Notes: generated by a model from the letters alone, not told the origin. A stretch of 64,000 nt of DNA from Sphingobium jiangsuense (GCF_014196495.1 NZ_JACIDT010000007.1:174315-238314), one strand, 5' to 3'; positions 15,550 to 24,517 are shown, counted from the first letter of the stretch. Numbers and translations are program-made.

Positions 15550-18269
15550 GCCTCCTCGGTCGGAACGCTGGCGGCGACCGCGCCCCAGCTTGCCGCGACG
15601 CTTTGCCGCGCTTCGTCCAGCATGGCAAGCAGGCCGTGCCAGTCCCGCGCGCCGCATCGCGCCGCCACTAGCGCGCGCGTCGCCTCCGGCGGCTCGGCCG
15701 AGCCGGGCGAAACGAGCCGCGACACCACCAGATAGCGCGTCAGCAGATCATGCGCCGCCTTCAGGCCAGCATCCAGCAGCCCCGCACCGGCCAGAACGTC
15801 GATCGACCGGCCCAGATCGGGGTCCACCGCCGTCTGGTTGGCCAGTTGCGTCACCTGCACCAGAAATTCCAGATCGACCAGCCCGCCGCTCGCCAGCTTC
15901 ACGTCGAGCGCCCCGGCGGCGGGCTTGTGGGTGGCGATCATCGCCCGCATCTTCACCGCCTGCCGGGCGAGGTCCAGCGGATCGCGCGGAATGGCGAGCA
16001 CCCGGTCGATCACCTGCTGCACTGCCGCCCGCCCGGCCGCCGAGCCGAAGATCGGCCGCGCCCGCGTCAGCGCCAGATGCTCCCACGTCCACGCATTGTC
16101 CTGCTGATAGCGGGAGAAGCTGTCGAGGCTGGCCGCCAGCAGCCCCTGCGCGCCGAAGGGCCGCAGCCGCGTGTCCACCTCGTAGAGCGGGCCCGACGCG
16201 GTGGAGACGGACAGCGCATTGCCGACCCGCTGCGACAGGCGGTTGAAATATTGCGTCGCGCCCAGCGGCTTGGCGCCGTCGGATTCCGTCTCATAATGGC
16301 CGGTGAACAGGTAGATCAGGTCGAGGTCCGACGCATGGGTCAGCACCCCGCCGCCCAGACGGCCCAGCGCGACGATCACCAGCTCGCCACCGGCGACCGT
16401 GCCGTGGATCTTCTCGAACTCCTCGACCGTCGCCTGCCCCAGCACCTCGACCGCGCCATAGGCAAGCCGACCATAGCCGCGCCCGACCTCCAGCGGATCG
16501 GCCGCGCCGCAGACGATCTGCGCGCCCAGCGCGAAGCGGCGCTCGCCCACCTTCTGCCGCACCCGATCGAGCAGCAGCTGATAATCGTCGCCCTGCTCGC
16601 CGCGCTTCAGCCAGGCGACCAGCGTGTCGAGATCCGGTATCGGCTCCAGCGCGCTGGCGTCGATCAGCCCGTCGAGCAGCTCCGCCCGGCGCGCGAGCGC
16701 ATCGGCCAGCACCGGCGCATGGCTCAATATCGTCACCAGCATCGTCACCAGCGCGGGGCGGGCCGCCAGCAGCTTGAAGAAGTTGATCGCGCTGGGCAGG
16801 CGATCGATCATATGGTCGAGGCGGTTGAGCGCGGCCATCGGGTCCGGCGCCTTGGCGAGGCCCGCGAAGAGGCCGGGCAGCAGTTCCTCCAGCGCCTCCC
16901 GCGCCGAGGCGCTGCGCAATGCCCGCGCCGATCCCGCCCGCCAGCGGCCGATGCGCGTGGCGGCGGCCTCCGCCTCCGCAAAGCCCATCGCGGCCAGTTG
17001 CCCGACCAGCCCGTCCGGCTCGACGGACAGGCGCCCGTCCTCCTTTTCCGGGGCGAGCCGGTCGTAATTATTGCCCACCCACGTCACATGCGGATGCAAC
17101 AGATCGAGCAGCGCCCCACTCGTCTCCAGCCCGTGGAGCCGCGCGACATTGGCCAGCGCCGCGTCGTCAGCGGGCAGCTCGTGCGTCTGCCGGTCGTCGA
17201 CCATTTGCAGGCGGTGCTCGATGGTGCGGAACAGCACATAGGCCTCGTCCAGCCGCCGCGCGACGTCGCCGCCGATCACGCCCGCCTCGCCCAGCCCCCG
17301 CAGCGCGTCGCGGGTCGCGCCCGCACGCAGATCCGGCTGGCGGCCGCCATGGATCAGCTGATGCACCTGCGCGAAGAATTCCACCTCGCGAATGCCGCCC
17401 CGCCCGCGCTTCAGGTCGTAGCCGGGGCCGAAGGCCTGGCCGCTGGCATAATGGTCGCGGATGCGGCGGCTGATGTCGAGGATCGCGTCGATCGCCCCGA
17501 AATCGAGCGAGCGCCGCCACACGAACGGGCGGATCGCCTGAAGGAAGTAATCGCCCAACCTCCGGTCGCCCCCGCACACGCGCGAGCGGATGAACGCCGC
17601 CTGCTCCCAGCCCAGCGCCATGCTCTCATAATAGGAGATCGCGGCCTCGACCGGCAGCGCAATCGGCGTCGCCTCCGGCGAGGGGCGCAGGCGCAGGTCG
17701 ACGCGGAACACATAGCCGTCGCCGTCGCGGGCGGAGAGTATCTCGCTCATCCGCCGCCCCAGCCGCACCGCCGCCTCGACCGGCTCCTCGCGCGCGCGGC
17801 GCGGCAGCGTTTCGGGGTCGAAGATCAGGATCGGGTCGATATCGGAGCTGTAATTGAGCTCGCGGCTGCCGTGCTTGCCCAGCGCGATCACCGCGAAGCC
17901 GCGCGGTTCCTCGCCGGGATAGCGCTCGGCGAAGGCCGCCATCAGCGCGGCTTCCACCGCCTCGTCGGCGAAGTCGGACAGGGTGCGCGTGACTCGCTCG
18001 AAATCCCAGGCGCCCGCCAGATCCGCCACCGCCGTCACCAGCGCGACCGCGCCGCGCCTGCGCCGCAACGCCTGCGCCGGGCCGGACGCCCCCTCCCCGG
18101 CCCGCGCGGCAAGCGACCAGGCGGCCTCATCCTCCCCGGCGCGAAGGCGGGCGGCGATATCGGGATACCGCCCTGACATCATTTCCAGAAATGGCGAGAA
18201 GCGTTCCGCCCTTGCCAGTGCCCCGTCCCAGTCCATTCCACTCCCGTCCATTATATCTGTTGCAATCAA
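15546..18269 (-). CDS. glnE: Glutamine synthetase adenylyltransferase/adenylyl-removing enzyme
   Basis: This 907-residue bifunctional enzyme attaches AMP to glutamine synthetase and removes it, in response to PII and glutamine. Two nucleotidyltransferase domains are visible: the N-terminal one with GSRELNYSSDIDPILIFD and the C-terminal one with GGGVLTHASDLDLIYLF, each carrying the DxD metal motif. IREVEFFAQVHQLIHGG and LVDLEFLVQVTQL mark the helical domains that follow each. Length is normal (about 900-950). The annotated start at 18269 could be moved to internal ATGs at the N-terminus. It is the first gene of the glnE-bcp-DUF455 operon. Confidence 0.95.
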   Translation of the reverse strand: MIATDIMDGSGMDWDGALARAERFSPFLEMMSGRYPDIAARLRAGEDEAAWSLAARAGEGASGPAQALRRRRGAVALVTAVADLAGAWDFERVTRTLSDFADEAVEAALMAAFAERYPGEEPRGFAVIALGKHGSRELNYSSDIDPILIFDPETLPRRAREEPVEAAVRLGRRMSEILSARDGDGYVFRVDLRLRPSPEATPIALPVEAAISYYESMALGWEQAAFIRSRVCGGDRRLGDYFLQAIRPFVWRRSLDFGAIDAILDISRRIRDHYASGQAFGPGYDLKRGRGGIREVEFFAQVHQLIHGGRQPDLRAGATRDALRGLGEAGVIGGDVARRLDEAYVLFRTIEHRLQMVDDRQTHELPADDAALANVARLHGLETSGALLDLLHPHVTWVGNNYDRLAPEKEDGRLSVEPDGLVGQLAAMGFAEAEAAATRIGRWRAGSARALRSASAREALEELLPGLFAGLAKAPDPMAALNRLDHMIDRLPSAINFFKLLAARPALVTMLVTILSHAPVLADALARRAELLDGLIDASALEPIPDLDTLVAWLKRGEQGDDYQLLLDRVRQKVGERRFALGAQIVCGAADPLEVGRGYGRLAYGAVEVLGQATVEEFEKIHGTVAGGELVIVALGRLGGGVLTHASDLDLIYLFTGHYETESDGAKPLGATQYFNRLSQRVGNALSVSTASGPLYEVDTRLRPFGAQGLLAASLDSFSRYQQDNAWTWEHLALTRARPIFGSAAGRAAVQQVIDRVLAIPRDPLDLARQAVKMRAMIATHKPAAGALDVKLASGGLVDLEFLVQVTQLANQTAVDPDLGRSIDVLAGAGLLDAGLKAAHDLLTRYLVVSRLVSPGSAEPPEATRALVAARCGARDWHGLLAMLDEARQSVAASWGAVAASVPTEEA

Positions 18270-18313
18270 GCCACGTTCGCTTTCGTTACCGCTTGCATTT
18301 CATCGATTCCGGG

Positions 18314-18338
18314 GGAACCATGCCGCAGCCTCCGCGTC
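18314..18338 (+). promoter_or_regulatory. Candidate EcfG-type promoter of the nepR paralogue
   Basis: GGAAC (18314-18318), 16 bp, then CGTC (18335-18338). The EcfG consensus in alphaproteobacteria is GGAAC-N16/17-CGTT, so this has one mismatch. It lies just before the ATG at 18348, which would make the transcript nearly leaderless or favour a later start codon (18441). Confidence 0.5.
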
Positions 18339-18347
18339 TTTCCTAGC

Positions 18348-18563
18348 ATGAATGACCGGAATAACATCTCTGCTGCATCGAAAGGACGTACACGGGCCGC
18401 CCATTTCGTCACGGTGACTGGCTTCAGGCATTATGAAGGCATGGGCCGCGCCCTTGCGTCGGCCTATTCGGCGGTCGATCAGGCGGATTTGCCGGAGGAT
18501 ATGATAGACCTGCTGCACCAGTTGGACAGCGCCACCGGAACGAACGGAGCCGCGCAGGGATAA
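18348..18563 (+). CDS. NepR-like anti-sigma factor paralogue
   Basis: This protein of up to 71 residues ends in GMGRALASAYSAVDQADLPE and DMIDLLHQLD. That matches the NepR core (xGxALRxxYxxxxxExxPxxxxxLLxxLD), although the arginine is replaced by alanine and the central part diverges. NepR binds and inhibits the stress sigma factor EcfG and is sequestered by phosphorylated PhyR. It is convergent with ecfG, 161 bp away, and distinct from the canonical nepR at 20.8 kb. The start could be 18348 or the internal ATG at 18441. Whether it binds EcfG or has another partner is not known. Confidence 0.65.
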   Translation: MNDRNNISAASKGRTRAAHFVTVTGFRHYEGMGRALASAYSAVDQADLPEDMIDLLHQLDSATGTNGAAQG

Positions 18564-18620
18564 GACCGCGCCCAAGCCGCTATGCGCCGGGGCGATAACG
18601 ACCGATCCTCCTATGAGTGA

Positions 18621-18654
18621 CCGTTCGGGCTGAGCCTGTCGAAGCCCTGTCCTT
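18621..18654. repeat. 34-bp dispersed intergenic repeat, copy 1
   Basis: CCGTTCGGGCTGAGCCTGTC and the 14 bases after it are identical to 45077-45110. It lies downstream of both the nepR paralogue and ecfG, between convergent genes. At 45 kb the same sequence is followed by an inverted arm, so it is half of a larger palindromic element. Confidence 0.75.
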
Positions 18655-18724
18655 CTTCTTGCCCAGGAGAAAATCAGCCGTTGGGCTTCGCCCGCACTAC
18701 GGGCCAGCCCACAACCGCCTTGAA

Positions 18725-19345
18725 TCAGGAAGAATAATCCGCGCTCAGCCGGTCGACGTCGGACATGATCTCGGCGAGCGGGCCGTCGCCCGAAGGCTCC
18801 TGCCCCCGGCGCGAAGGAAGGGCGCCCTCGTCCATGATCTGCTCCAGCGCCGCCCGTCCGCGCGCGACGCGGCTCTTGATCGTGCCGACGGCGACGCCGC
18901 AGATCTCGGCCGCTTCCTCATAGGCGAAGCCGCCCGCGCCGACGAGGATCAGCGCCTCGCGCTGCGACTGGGGCAATTGCATCAGCGCGCGTTGCAGGTC
19001 GCCGAGCTCGATCTGCTTGTCCTGCCCGGCCGCGGCCGACAGCAGGCGGTCGGCGACCAGTTCGTCCCATTCGCCCTTGAAGCGCGCGCGGCGCATCTGG
19101 GAAAGGAAATGGTTGCGCAGAATGATGAAGGTCCAGGCGCGCATGTTGGTGCCCGCCTGAAAGCGCGACCGGGCGGCCCAGGCCTTCATCAGCGTTTCCT
19201 GCACCAGATCGTCGGCAAGATCGCGCGAGCCGGAAAGCGAGCGGCCGAAAGCGCGAAGATGGGGGATAACCGCCGTCAATTCCTGCTTGAACTGCTCATC
19301 GCTCAGTGTCGCATTGGTGTCGGGATTATCCACTGTTTCTCTCAT
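18725..19345 (-). CDS. ecfG: General stress response sigma factor EcfG
   Basis: This 206-residue ECF sigma factor has region 2 (LADDLVQETLMKAWAARSRF...NMRAWTFIILRNHFLSQMRR) and region 4 (LPQSQREALILVGAGGFAYE, VAVGTIKSRVARGRAALEQ). The wording is typical of the EcfG family that governs the alphaproteobacterial general stress response. ATG 19345 is chosen over a longer upstream frame because it gives a normal N-terminus. An EcfG promoter lies 112-136 bp upstream, implying autoregulation. It follows phyR on the same strand (197-bp gap). Confidence 0.93.
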   Translation of the reverse strand: MRETVDNPDTNATLSDEQFKQELTAVIPHLRAFGRSLSGSRDLADDLVQETLMKAWAARSRFQAGTNMRAWTFIILRNHFLSQMRRARFKGEWDELVADRLLSAAAGQDKQIELGDLQRALMQLPQSQREALILVGAGGFAYEEAAEICGVAVGTIKSRVARGRAALEQIMDEGALPSRRGQEPSGDGPLAEIMSDVDRLSADYSS

Positions 19346-19456
19346 GCAAATCCCCCGACTGATGGCGAAACGGACACGCCACATCAAATGGACGCAAGGT
19401 CCGCCAACGAACGCCACTGGCGCCGGTCCGGCCGATTGTCCCCATTATCACCGACC

Positions 19457-19481
19457 AACGCCTCATTCGCAAGCCGGTTCC
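19457..19481 (-). promoter_or_regulatory. EcfG-dependent promoter of ecfG
   Basis: On the minus strand GGAAC (19481-19477), exactly 16 bp, then CGTT (19460-19457). This is a perfect match to GGAAC-N16-CGTT. The predicted transcript would have a leader of about 105 bases before the ecfG ATG, consistent with positive autoregulation. Confidence 0.8.
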
Positions 19482-19542
19482 CGCCTCGGTCCGTCGCGAA
19501 ATCCGGCGAGGCGTCCGGCACCTGCAAATCACGCCGCCCCGC

Positions 19543-20343
19543 TCACGCCGCCGGGCTGGTCGCCGCGTCGAAGAACAGCGCCTGCGCGATCGCCGCCTTG
19601 ACCGTGGAATGCTGGAACGGCTTGGTGATGAGGAAGGTCGGCTCCGGCCGCTCGCCGGTCAGCAGGCGCTCCGGGAAAGCGGTGATGAAAATCACCGGCA
19701 CGGAAAATTCCGCCAATATGTCCTTCACCGCGTCGATGCCGCTCGAATTGTCGGCCAGCTGGATGTCCGCCAGCACCAGGCCGGGGCGATGCGCCCGCGC
19801 CATCTGCACCGCCTCGTCGCGGGTGACGGCGATGCCGGTGACGTCATGGCCCATGTCGCGCACGATCATCTCGATATCCATCGCGATGATCGGCTCGTCC
19901 TCGATGATGAGCACGTCGGCGCGGGTCTGCCGCTCGATCTCGTTCAGCGCCTGCGCGACCAGCGTGTCCACCTCGGCGGAGGAAACATCCATCAGATAGG
20001 CCACCTCCCGCTCGCCGAATCCCTCCATCGCGGTCAGCAGCAGCGCCTGCCGGGGATAGGGCGCGACGCGGGCCAGCCGCGCGCGCGCGATCGCCTGACG
20101 CCCGGTTTCGTCGCTTTCGTCCACGCCCTCGCCATCGAGGCGCGCCGACGACCAGATCGCATGGAAGGTGCGGTAGAGGCCGAGCCGGGCATCGACATCG
20201 GTGGGGAACTCGTCCGGCGCCGCGACGATCGCCTCCAGCGTCGCGCGGACATAGGCGTCCCCCTGCATCTGGCTGCCCGTCAGCGCGCGGGCGTAGCGGC
20301 GCAGGAACGGAAGATGCGAATATAGCTGCTGGCCCAGTGACAT
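19543..20343 (-). CDS. phyR: Response regulator PhyR (sigma-factor mimic, anti-anti-sigma)
   Basis: This 266-residue protein has an N-terminal ECF sigma-like domain (about 1-130, with PYPRQALLLTAMEGFGEREV) that mimics EcfG, and a C-terminal receiver (about 142-260). The receiver has DEP acidic residues at 149-151, the phospho-acceptor Asp193 in VLADIQLADNSSG, and Lys in FLITKPFQ. Phosphorylated PhyR binds NepR and frees EcfG. ATG 20343 gives the standard length; the frame is open far upstream without similarity. The gene is divergent from nepR. Confidence 0.95.
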   Translation of the reverse strand: MSLGQQLYSHLPFLRRYARALTGSQMQGDAYVRATLEAIVAAPDEFPTDVDARLGLYRTFHAIWSSARLDGEGVDESDETGRQAIARARLARVAPYPRQALLLTAMEGFGEREVAYLMDVSSAEVDTLVAQALNEIERQTRADVLIIEDEPIIAMDIEMIVRDMGHDVTGIAVTRDEAVQMARAHRPGLVLADIQLADNSSGIDAVKDILAEFSVPVIFITAFPERLLTGERPEPTFLITKPFQHSTVKAAIAQALFFDAATSPAA

Positions 20344-20811
20344 GTGATTATTGCTCCCTGCCTGTGTCGGCATCCCTGCCCGACATTTCCGCCCGATAGT
20401 TCCAACGTGCCGCCATGCCCGCCGCCGCCTGGGGGACGGGAATGAAACGGATCGGTCCAGCCTATATCCCCGCCATTCCCGCGACAAGATCGCCCTTGCA
20501 AAACCGGCCCGCAAAGCCGCCCTGCCGGGGCAATCCCACCCAAAGCCGTGCCAGCCGTGATGGTTGCACAGAAATGTTGGAACAAACGACGCGGAAATAG
20601 GTTTCCAGATCAGGTCCAATATTCTTCCGGGAACGCGGATCGGGTCGTGGGAAACGCCTATTCTTATTGCATCGTCCCACAAGTGCTGGATAGGATGGAC
20701 CGTCCGCCATCGCCCTTGCGTCGCAAAGGGACCGGCGGCGGCGCCGGTCGCGGGACGTCGCGGCAAAAGGCAATTTGGGGGAATGCTAATGGCGGTATTA
20801 GGGAATAAGGA
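20344..20811. other. 468-bp divergent intergenic region between phyR and nepR
   Basis: No convincing gene is present; short frames here have no family features. It contains a possible EcfG promoter at 20579-20604 facing nepR. A GC-rich dyad (ACCGGCGGCGGCGCCGGT, about 20731-20748) and an AT-rich stretch with AATAAGGA (ribosome binding, about 20804) lie just before the nepR ATG. I found no consensus EcfG site facing phyR. The length of the gap is unusual for this locus and leaves room for a small RNA or complex regulation. Confidence 0.5.
20579..20604 (+). promoter_or_regulatory. Candidate EcfG promoter upstream of nepR
   Basis: GGAAC (20579-20583), 16 bp, then GGTT (20600-20603), one mismatch from CGTT. 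It would give a leader of about 200 bases before nepR, longer than usual, so it may be weak or serve an unannotated RNA. Confidence 0.4.
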
Positions 20812-21045
20812 ATGACGGATAATGACGACAAGCCGCTGACAGGCCTGCAAACTCGTCCCGGCGCCACCCCTGCCGCCCCATCCTGCTCCACGACGGCCAC
20901 CGGCGGAGAGCATCCGGCCTCCCCACCCAAGGGGCTGACCGAGGAAGACGCCAATCTGGGCCATGCCCTGCGCGCCATCTATCAGCAGACCGTGGAGGAA
21001 GCGATACCGGACGAGATGCTGAACCTGCTCAGGCATCTCGACTGA
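20812..21045 (+). CDS. nepR: Anti-sigma factor NepR
   Basis: This 77-residue protein has an unstructured, proline-rich N-terminus (about 1-45) and the canonical NepR helix pair LGHALRAIYQQTVEEAIPDE followed by MLNLLRHLD. NepR holds EcfG inactive until phosphorylated PhyR binds NepR. AATAAGGA precedes the ATG. It is followed after 47 bp by the PhyP-like kinase gene, so the anti-sigma factor and the kinase/phosphatase are probably co-expressed. Confidence 0.92.
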   Translation: MTDNDDKPLTGLQTRPGATPAAPSCSTTATGGEHPASPPKGLTEEDANLGHALRAIYQQTVEEAIPDEMLNLLRHLD

Positions 21046-21092
21046 GGGCGGCGTCCGGCCGCAGCCTCCTTTCCGCGTTCGCCCGCCGCATC

Positions 21093-22730
21093 ATGGACCC
21101 GACCCCGCCCTTCTCCCCTCCTCCCCCCGCACGGGCGGCCGCGTGGATGAAGGGAACCGCGGGCAAGGCGTTCCTCATCATGATGCTGGCGCTGTTGCCG
21201 CTCGCCATCTCGACCATCATCGTCAACTGGCATTCCATCCGGACCACCGAGCAGGAAAAGCAGGAGCTGCTGATCGCGGCCACCCGCCAGAACGCGGCGC
21301 AACTCGCCGCGACCGTGACCGCGATACAGACCGCCCAGTCGCTGACCGCCAATGTGCTGGCCGACAATCCCGCCGACACCCATATCTGCGACCGCCTCCA
21401 GCATCTGTTCAACGCGATGACCGACGATGACGGCCTGCTGGTCGCGATCTTCGACCGGCGGGGCGAAATCCGCTGCCGCTCGGAGAATGCCGCGCGGCTG
21501 GCCGGCGCGCTGCGGCAGGCGGGGCAGGATGCGCCCGAGGTGCTGCTCGTGCCCGATCTGGACGGGCTGCTGATCCGGTCGGCCAGCCGGGACGGGTCGG
21601 TCACCGCGCTGGCGCTCTATCTGCGGCCCGCGCTGGCCAAGCTGACCAGCGACGTGGGCAACGGCGCGGACCAGACGATCACCCTGCATCAGGGCGACGT
21701 CCGGCTGGTCCTCGCCTCCAGCACGGGGGACCAGAGCCGGTCCCGCGCGCGGCTGAGCGCGCATGCGCCGGTCACGCCGGATCGCACCCCCGCCCTCACC
21801 GGCGATCAGGCCGACAGGCACCAGCTGGTGCTCGACAATGAAGTGATCGACACGCTGACGAGCAACGCCAGGATGATCTCGCTGCTGATGCCGCTGCTGC
21901 TCTGGGTGGCCGCCGTGTTCCTGGGCTGGCTGGTCGTCCACTGGCTGCTGATCAAGCCGCTGACGACCCTGCGCCGGGAAATCGCCGCCTATACCCCCGG
22001 CAAGATCATCCGCCCGCCGCATCTTTCCCGCCTCGCCTCCAGCGAGATCGAGGAGCTGGGCGAGACGTTCCACCGGATGAGCCAGGAGGTCGCCCGGCAC
22101 GAGGAAGGCATGCGCGCCGCGCTGGAGCGGCAGACCCGCCTGACGCGCGAGGTGCACCACCGGGTGAAGAACAACCTCCAGATCATCTCCAGCCTCATCA
22201 GCCTGCACTGGCGCGCGGCCGAGGATGCCAATGAGGGCGACGCCTATCTTTCGATCCAGCGCCGGGTGGACGCGCTTGCCGTCGTGCAGCGCAACCATTA
22301 TGCGGAACTGGACGAGGAGCTGGGCCTGCGCGCGCGGCCGATGATGAACGAGATCGCCTCCGCCCTCAAGATATCGGCCAAGGTGCAGAGCGGGCGCAAC
22401 ATCGACATCGCCGTCGATTGCGACGACGTGATGCTGCACCAGGACGTCGCGACCGCCATCGCCTTCATGACGGCGGAGCTGGCCGATCTGGTGATCGCCT
22501 ATGCGCCCGACCAACGCTTCACCATATCGCTGCTGCGGCTGGACGGGACCGAGGGGCAGGCCCGCTTCTCGCTGGTTTCCCCGATCTTCCGCCAGGCCGA
22601 AGGCAGTGAGCCGGCAACGATGCGGCTCTATGAGCGGGTGCTGGCCGGCCTCGCCCGCCAGCTGCGCACCCCACTGGGCCATGACGCCGAAGCGGGCGAA
22701 TATCACATCACCATCCCGGTGACGGGGTGA
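21093..22730 (+). CDS. phyP: PhyP-like sensor histidine kinase with degenerate ATPase domain
   Basis: This 545-residue membrane protein has a transmembrane segment at about 28-46, a periplasmic sensor of about 230 residues, a second segment at about 268-290, a HAMP-like linker, and a HisKA_2 domain with phospho-acceptor His356 in REVHHRVKNNLQIISSLISL. The C-terminal region aligns with an ATPase domain but lacks a clear N box (TAELADLVIAY in its place) and any GxG boxes. In Sphingomonas melonis PhyP mainly dephosphorylates PhyR; the missing ATP motifs here fit a phosphatase role. It is downstream of nepR and opposite phyR. Confidence 0.85.
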   Translation: MDPTPPFSPPPPARAAAWMKGTAGKAFLIMMLALLPLAISTIIVNWHSIRTTEQEKQELLIAATRQNAAQLAATVTAIQTAQSLTANVLADNPADTHICDRLQHLFNAMTDDDGLLVAIFDRRGEIRCRSENAARLAGALRQAGQDAPEVLLVPDLDGLLIRSASRDGSVTALALYLRPALAKLTSDVGNGADQTITLHQGDVRLVLASSTGDQSRSRARLSAHAPVTPDRTPALTGDQADRHQLVLDNEVIDTLTSNARMISLLMPLLLWVAAVFLGWLVVHWLLIKPLTTLRREIAAYTPGKIIRPPHLSRLASSEIEELGETFHRMSQEVARHEEGMRAALERQTRLTREVHHRVKNNLQIISSLISLHWRAAEDANEGDAYLSIQRRVDALAVVQRNHYAELDEELGLRARPMMNEIASALKISAKVQSGRNIDIAVDCDDVMLHQDVATAIAFMTAELADLVIAYAPDQRFTISLLRLDGTEGQARFSLVSPIFRQAEGSEPATMRLYERVLAGLARQLRTPLGHDAEAGEYHITIPVTG

Positions 22731-22794
22731 AGGCGCAGTCTTGGCGACGCGGACAGGCCGGAGCAACGGGCCGGTGCCAGCCTGAAATCAGGCA

Positions 22795-22921
22795 TAGCCT
22801 TTACCGTCACCCCGAACTTGTTTAGCTGCGCTGGCCTTCGGCTCAGGGTCCATGCCGCCGGATCAGCCAGCGGACTGTGGGCTTGATGGATGCTGAAACA
22901 AGTTCAGCATGACGATGGGGC
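22795..22921. repeat. Degenerate palindromic intergenic repeat
   Basis: TACCGTCACCCCGAACTTGT near 22801-22820 and GAAACAAGTTCAGCATGACG near 22896-22915 form an imperfect long inverted repeat (ACAAGTTCAG against its complement) between two convergent genes. It belongs to the same general class as the hairpin repeats at 8.7 and 13.2 kb. It may serve as a bidirectional terminator; no U-tract is present. Confidence 0.5.
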
Positions 22922-22942
22922 ATGAGGCACCCCGCCCCTATC

Positions 22943-24085
22943 CTAATCCGCCTGCCGCCCCTTTCCGTAGCGCGTCCGGAAAGCCTGGGCGAAGGCGGAA
23001 AGGCGCTTTTCCGCGATAGCGTCGCGCAGATGCTGCATCAGGCTCTGGTAGAAATGGATATTGTGCTGCGTCATCAGCATCGCGCCCAATATCTCCTTCG
23101 CCTTGACCAGATGGTGGAGATAGGCGCGGCTCCACCCGGTGCAGACGGGGCAGCCGCATTCGGGATCGAGCGGTCCCATATCCTCGGCGAAGCGCGCGTT
23201 GCGGATGTTGAGCGGGCCGGTCCATGTGAACGCCTGTCCGTTGCGGCCCGACCGCGTCGGCAGCACGCAGTCGAACATGTCGATCCCGCGCTCCACCGCG
23301 CCGACGATATCGTCCGGCTTGCCGACGCCCATCAGATAGCGCGGCCTGTCCTCCGGCAACTGGCCCGGCGCATAGTCGAGGCAGGCGAACATCGCTTCCT
23401 GCCCCTCGCCCACGGCAAGGCCGCCGACCGCATAGCCGTCGAAGCCGATCTCGACCAGCGCCTGCCCCGACGCCTTGCGCAGCCCTTCGTCGAGTGAGCC
23501 CTGCTGGATGCCGAACAGCGCCGCGCCCGCCGCATGATCGACCCCGGCGTCGAACGCATCGCGCGACCGCTTCGCCCAGCGCATCGAGCGCTCCATCGAC
23601 CGCGCCGCCTCGTCATGGGTCACGCCGTTCCTCGTGCATTCGTCGAACGCCATCACGATATCGCTGCCGAGCAGGCGCTGGATCTCCATCGACCGCTCCG
23701 GCGTCAGCATATGCTTCGACCCGTCGATATGGCTGGCGAAGGCGACGCCGTCCTCGCTCATCTTCGTCAGCGCGGAAAGGCTCATCACCTGATAGCCGCC
23801 GCTGTCGGTCAGGATCGGCCGGTCCCAGCCCATGAAGCCGTGCAGGCCGCCGAGCCGCGCCACGCGCTCCGCGCCGGGGCGCAGCATCAGATGATAGGTG
23901 TTGCCCAGGATGATGTCGGCGCCCGCCGCGCGGACCTCCGCCGGGCGCATCGCCTTCACCGTGGCGGCGGTGCCCACCGGCATGAAGGCGGGGGTGCGGA
24001 TGTCGCCGCGCCGCATCGCGATGGTGCCGGTGCGCGCCTTGCCGTCGGTGGCGGCGATGGAGAAGGAGAAACGGGGTCGAGTCAT
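22943..24085 (-). CDS. tgt: tRNA-guanine transglycosylase
   Basis: This 380-residue enzyme exchanges guanine-34 of GUN-anticodon tRNAs for preQ1 in queuosine synthesis. Visible are the catalytic Asp in [28 protein letters not shown], the nucleophile region [13 protein letters not shown], and the zinc site [17 protein letters not shown]. Length is normal. Its pathway partner queA is at 29.1 kb on the same strand, separated by unrelated genes. A member of the 30-bp intergenic repeat family lies just upstream of its start. Confidence 0.96.
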   Translation of the reverse strand: MTRPRFSFSIAATDGKARTGTIAMRRGDIRTPAFMPVGTAATVKAMRPAEVRAAGADIILGNTYHLMLRPGAERVARLGGLHGFMGWDRPILTDSGGYQVMSLSALTKMSEDGVAFASHIDGSKHMLTPERSMEIQRLLGSDIVMAFDECTRNGVTHDEAARSMERSMRWAKRSRDAFDAGVDHAAGAALFGIQQGSLDEGLRKASGQALVEIGFDGYAVGGLAVGEGQEAMFACLDYAPGQLPEDRPRYLMGVGKPDDIVGAVERGIDMFDCVLPTRSGRNGQAFTWTGPLNIRNARFAEDMGPLDPECGCPVCTGWSRAYLHHLVKAKEILGAMLMTQHNIHFYQSLMQHLRDAIAEKRLSAFAQAFRTRYGKGRQAD

Positions 24086-24129
24086 GCCCCGCCTTTACGG
24101 CGTCCCGCCCCGCCTGTCAGCCCCGCGCC

Positions 24130-24337
24130 TTCGGCGGCAGTCGCAGACGACCGCAGGTCAACGGCGATCCGTTTTAGGGCGTGCGGCTATTCCGTTCAGG
24201 GCGAGGGGGAGTCGCAGACGGCCACAGGCCAACATGCTGGATCGAGAACCGGCGCGCAGCGACCTAAAGGGTCGTGAGCACCGGAAGCGCGGAAAACCGC
24301 CATTTGCAGCCCGTCATGGGCGGAATAGCCGCATGCC
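24130..24337. repeat. Composite intergenic repeat, copy A (contains the 30-bp core)
   Basis: The 30-bp core GCGCAGCGACCTAAAGGGTC...GTGAGCACCG is at 24254-24283; CGACC-TAAAG-GGTCG makes a small hairpin. The core is preceded by AGTCGCAGACGGCC..AGGCCAACAT and followed by GCGGAAAACCGCCATTTGCA. The same flanks, slightly varied, surround copy C at 46154-46183; copy B is at 25851-25880. It fills the gap between the tgt start and the 59-residue small protein and holds no gene. Confidence 0.85.
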
Positions 24338-24517
24338 CTAAGCGATGTGGCCGGGCAGGAAATGCAACAGCCCCGACCGGGGACCGAAATTCTCGACCCG
24401 GCGATAGCGGCCGATGAAGCAGATGCAATCTTCCGACAGCCGCAGCGGCCAGCTCTCGCCGCTGTCCGTCTGCAACACGAGGGTTACGACCACCTTGTCT
24501 TTACGCCGCCGAATCAT
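24338..24517 (-). CDS. Small basic hypothetical protein
   Basis: This 59-residue frame starts at ATG 24517 (MIRRRKDKVVVTLVLQTDSG) and continues as a compact, beta-rich sequence (WPLRLSEDCICFIGRYRRVE) ending in LLHFLPGHIA. It has two cysteines in CIC and a basic N-terminus, no signal peptide and no membrane segment. I do not recognise a family. Clean termination and base composition like a gene make it plausible, but it is short. It is divergent from rpfF by 255 bp. Confidence 0.45.
   Translation of the reverse strand: MIRRRKDKVVVTLVLQTDSGESWPLRLSEDCICFIGRYRRVENFGPRSGLLHFLPGHIA

Noticed and set aside
15750..18176. 808-codon plus-strand open frame
   Set aside because: It is the antisense shadow of glnE, which has clear nucleotidyltransferase motifs; the shadow has none.
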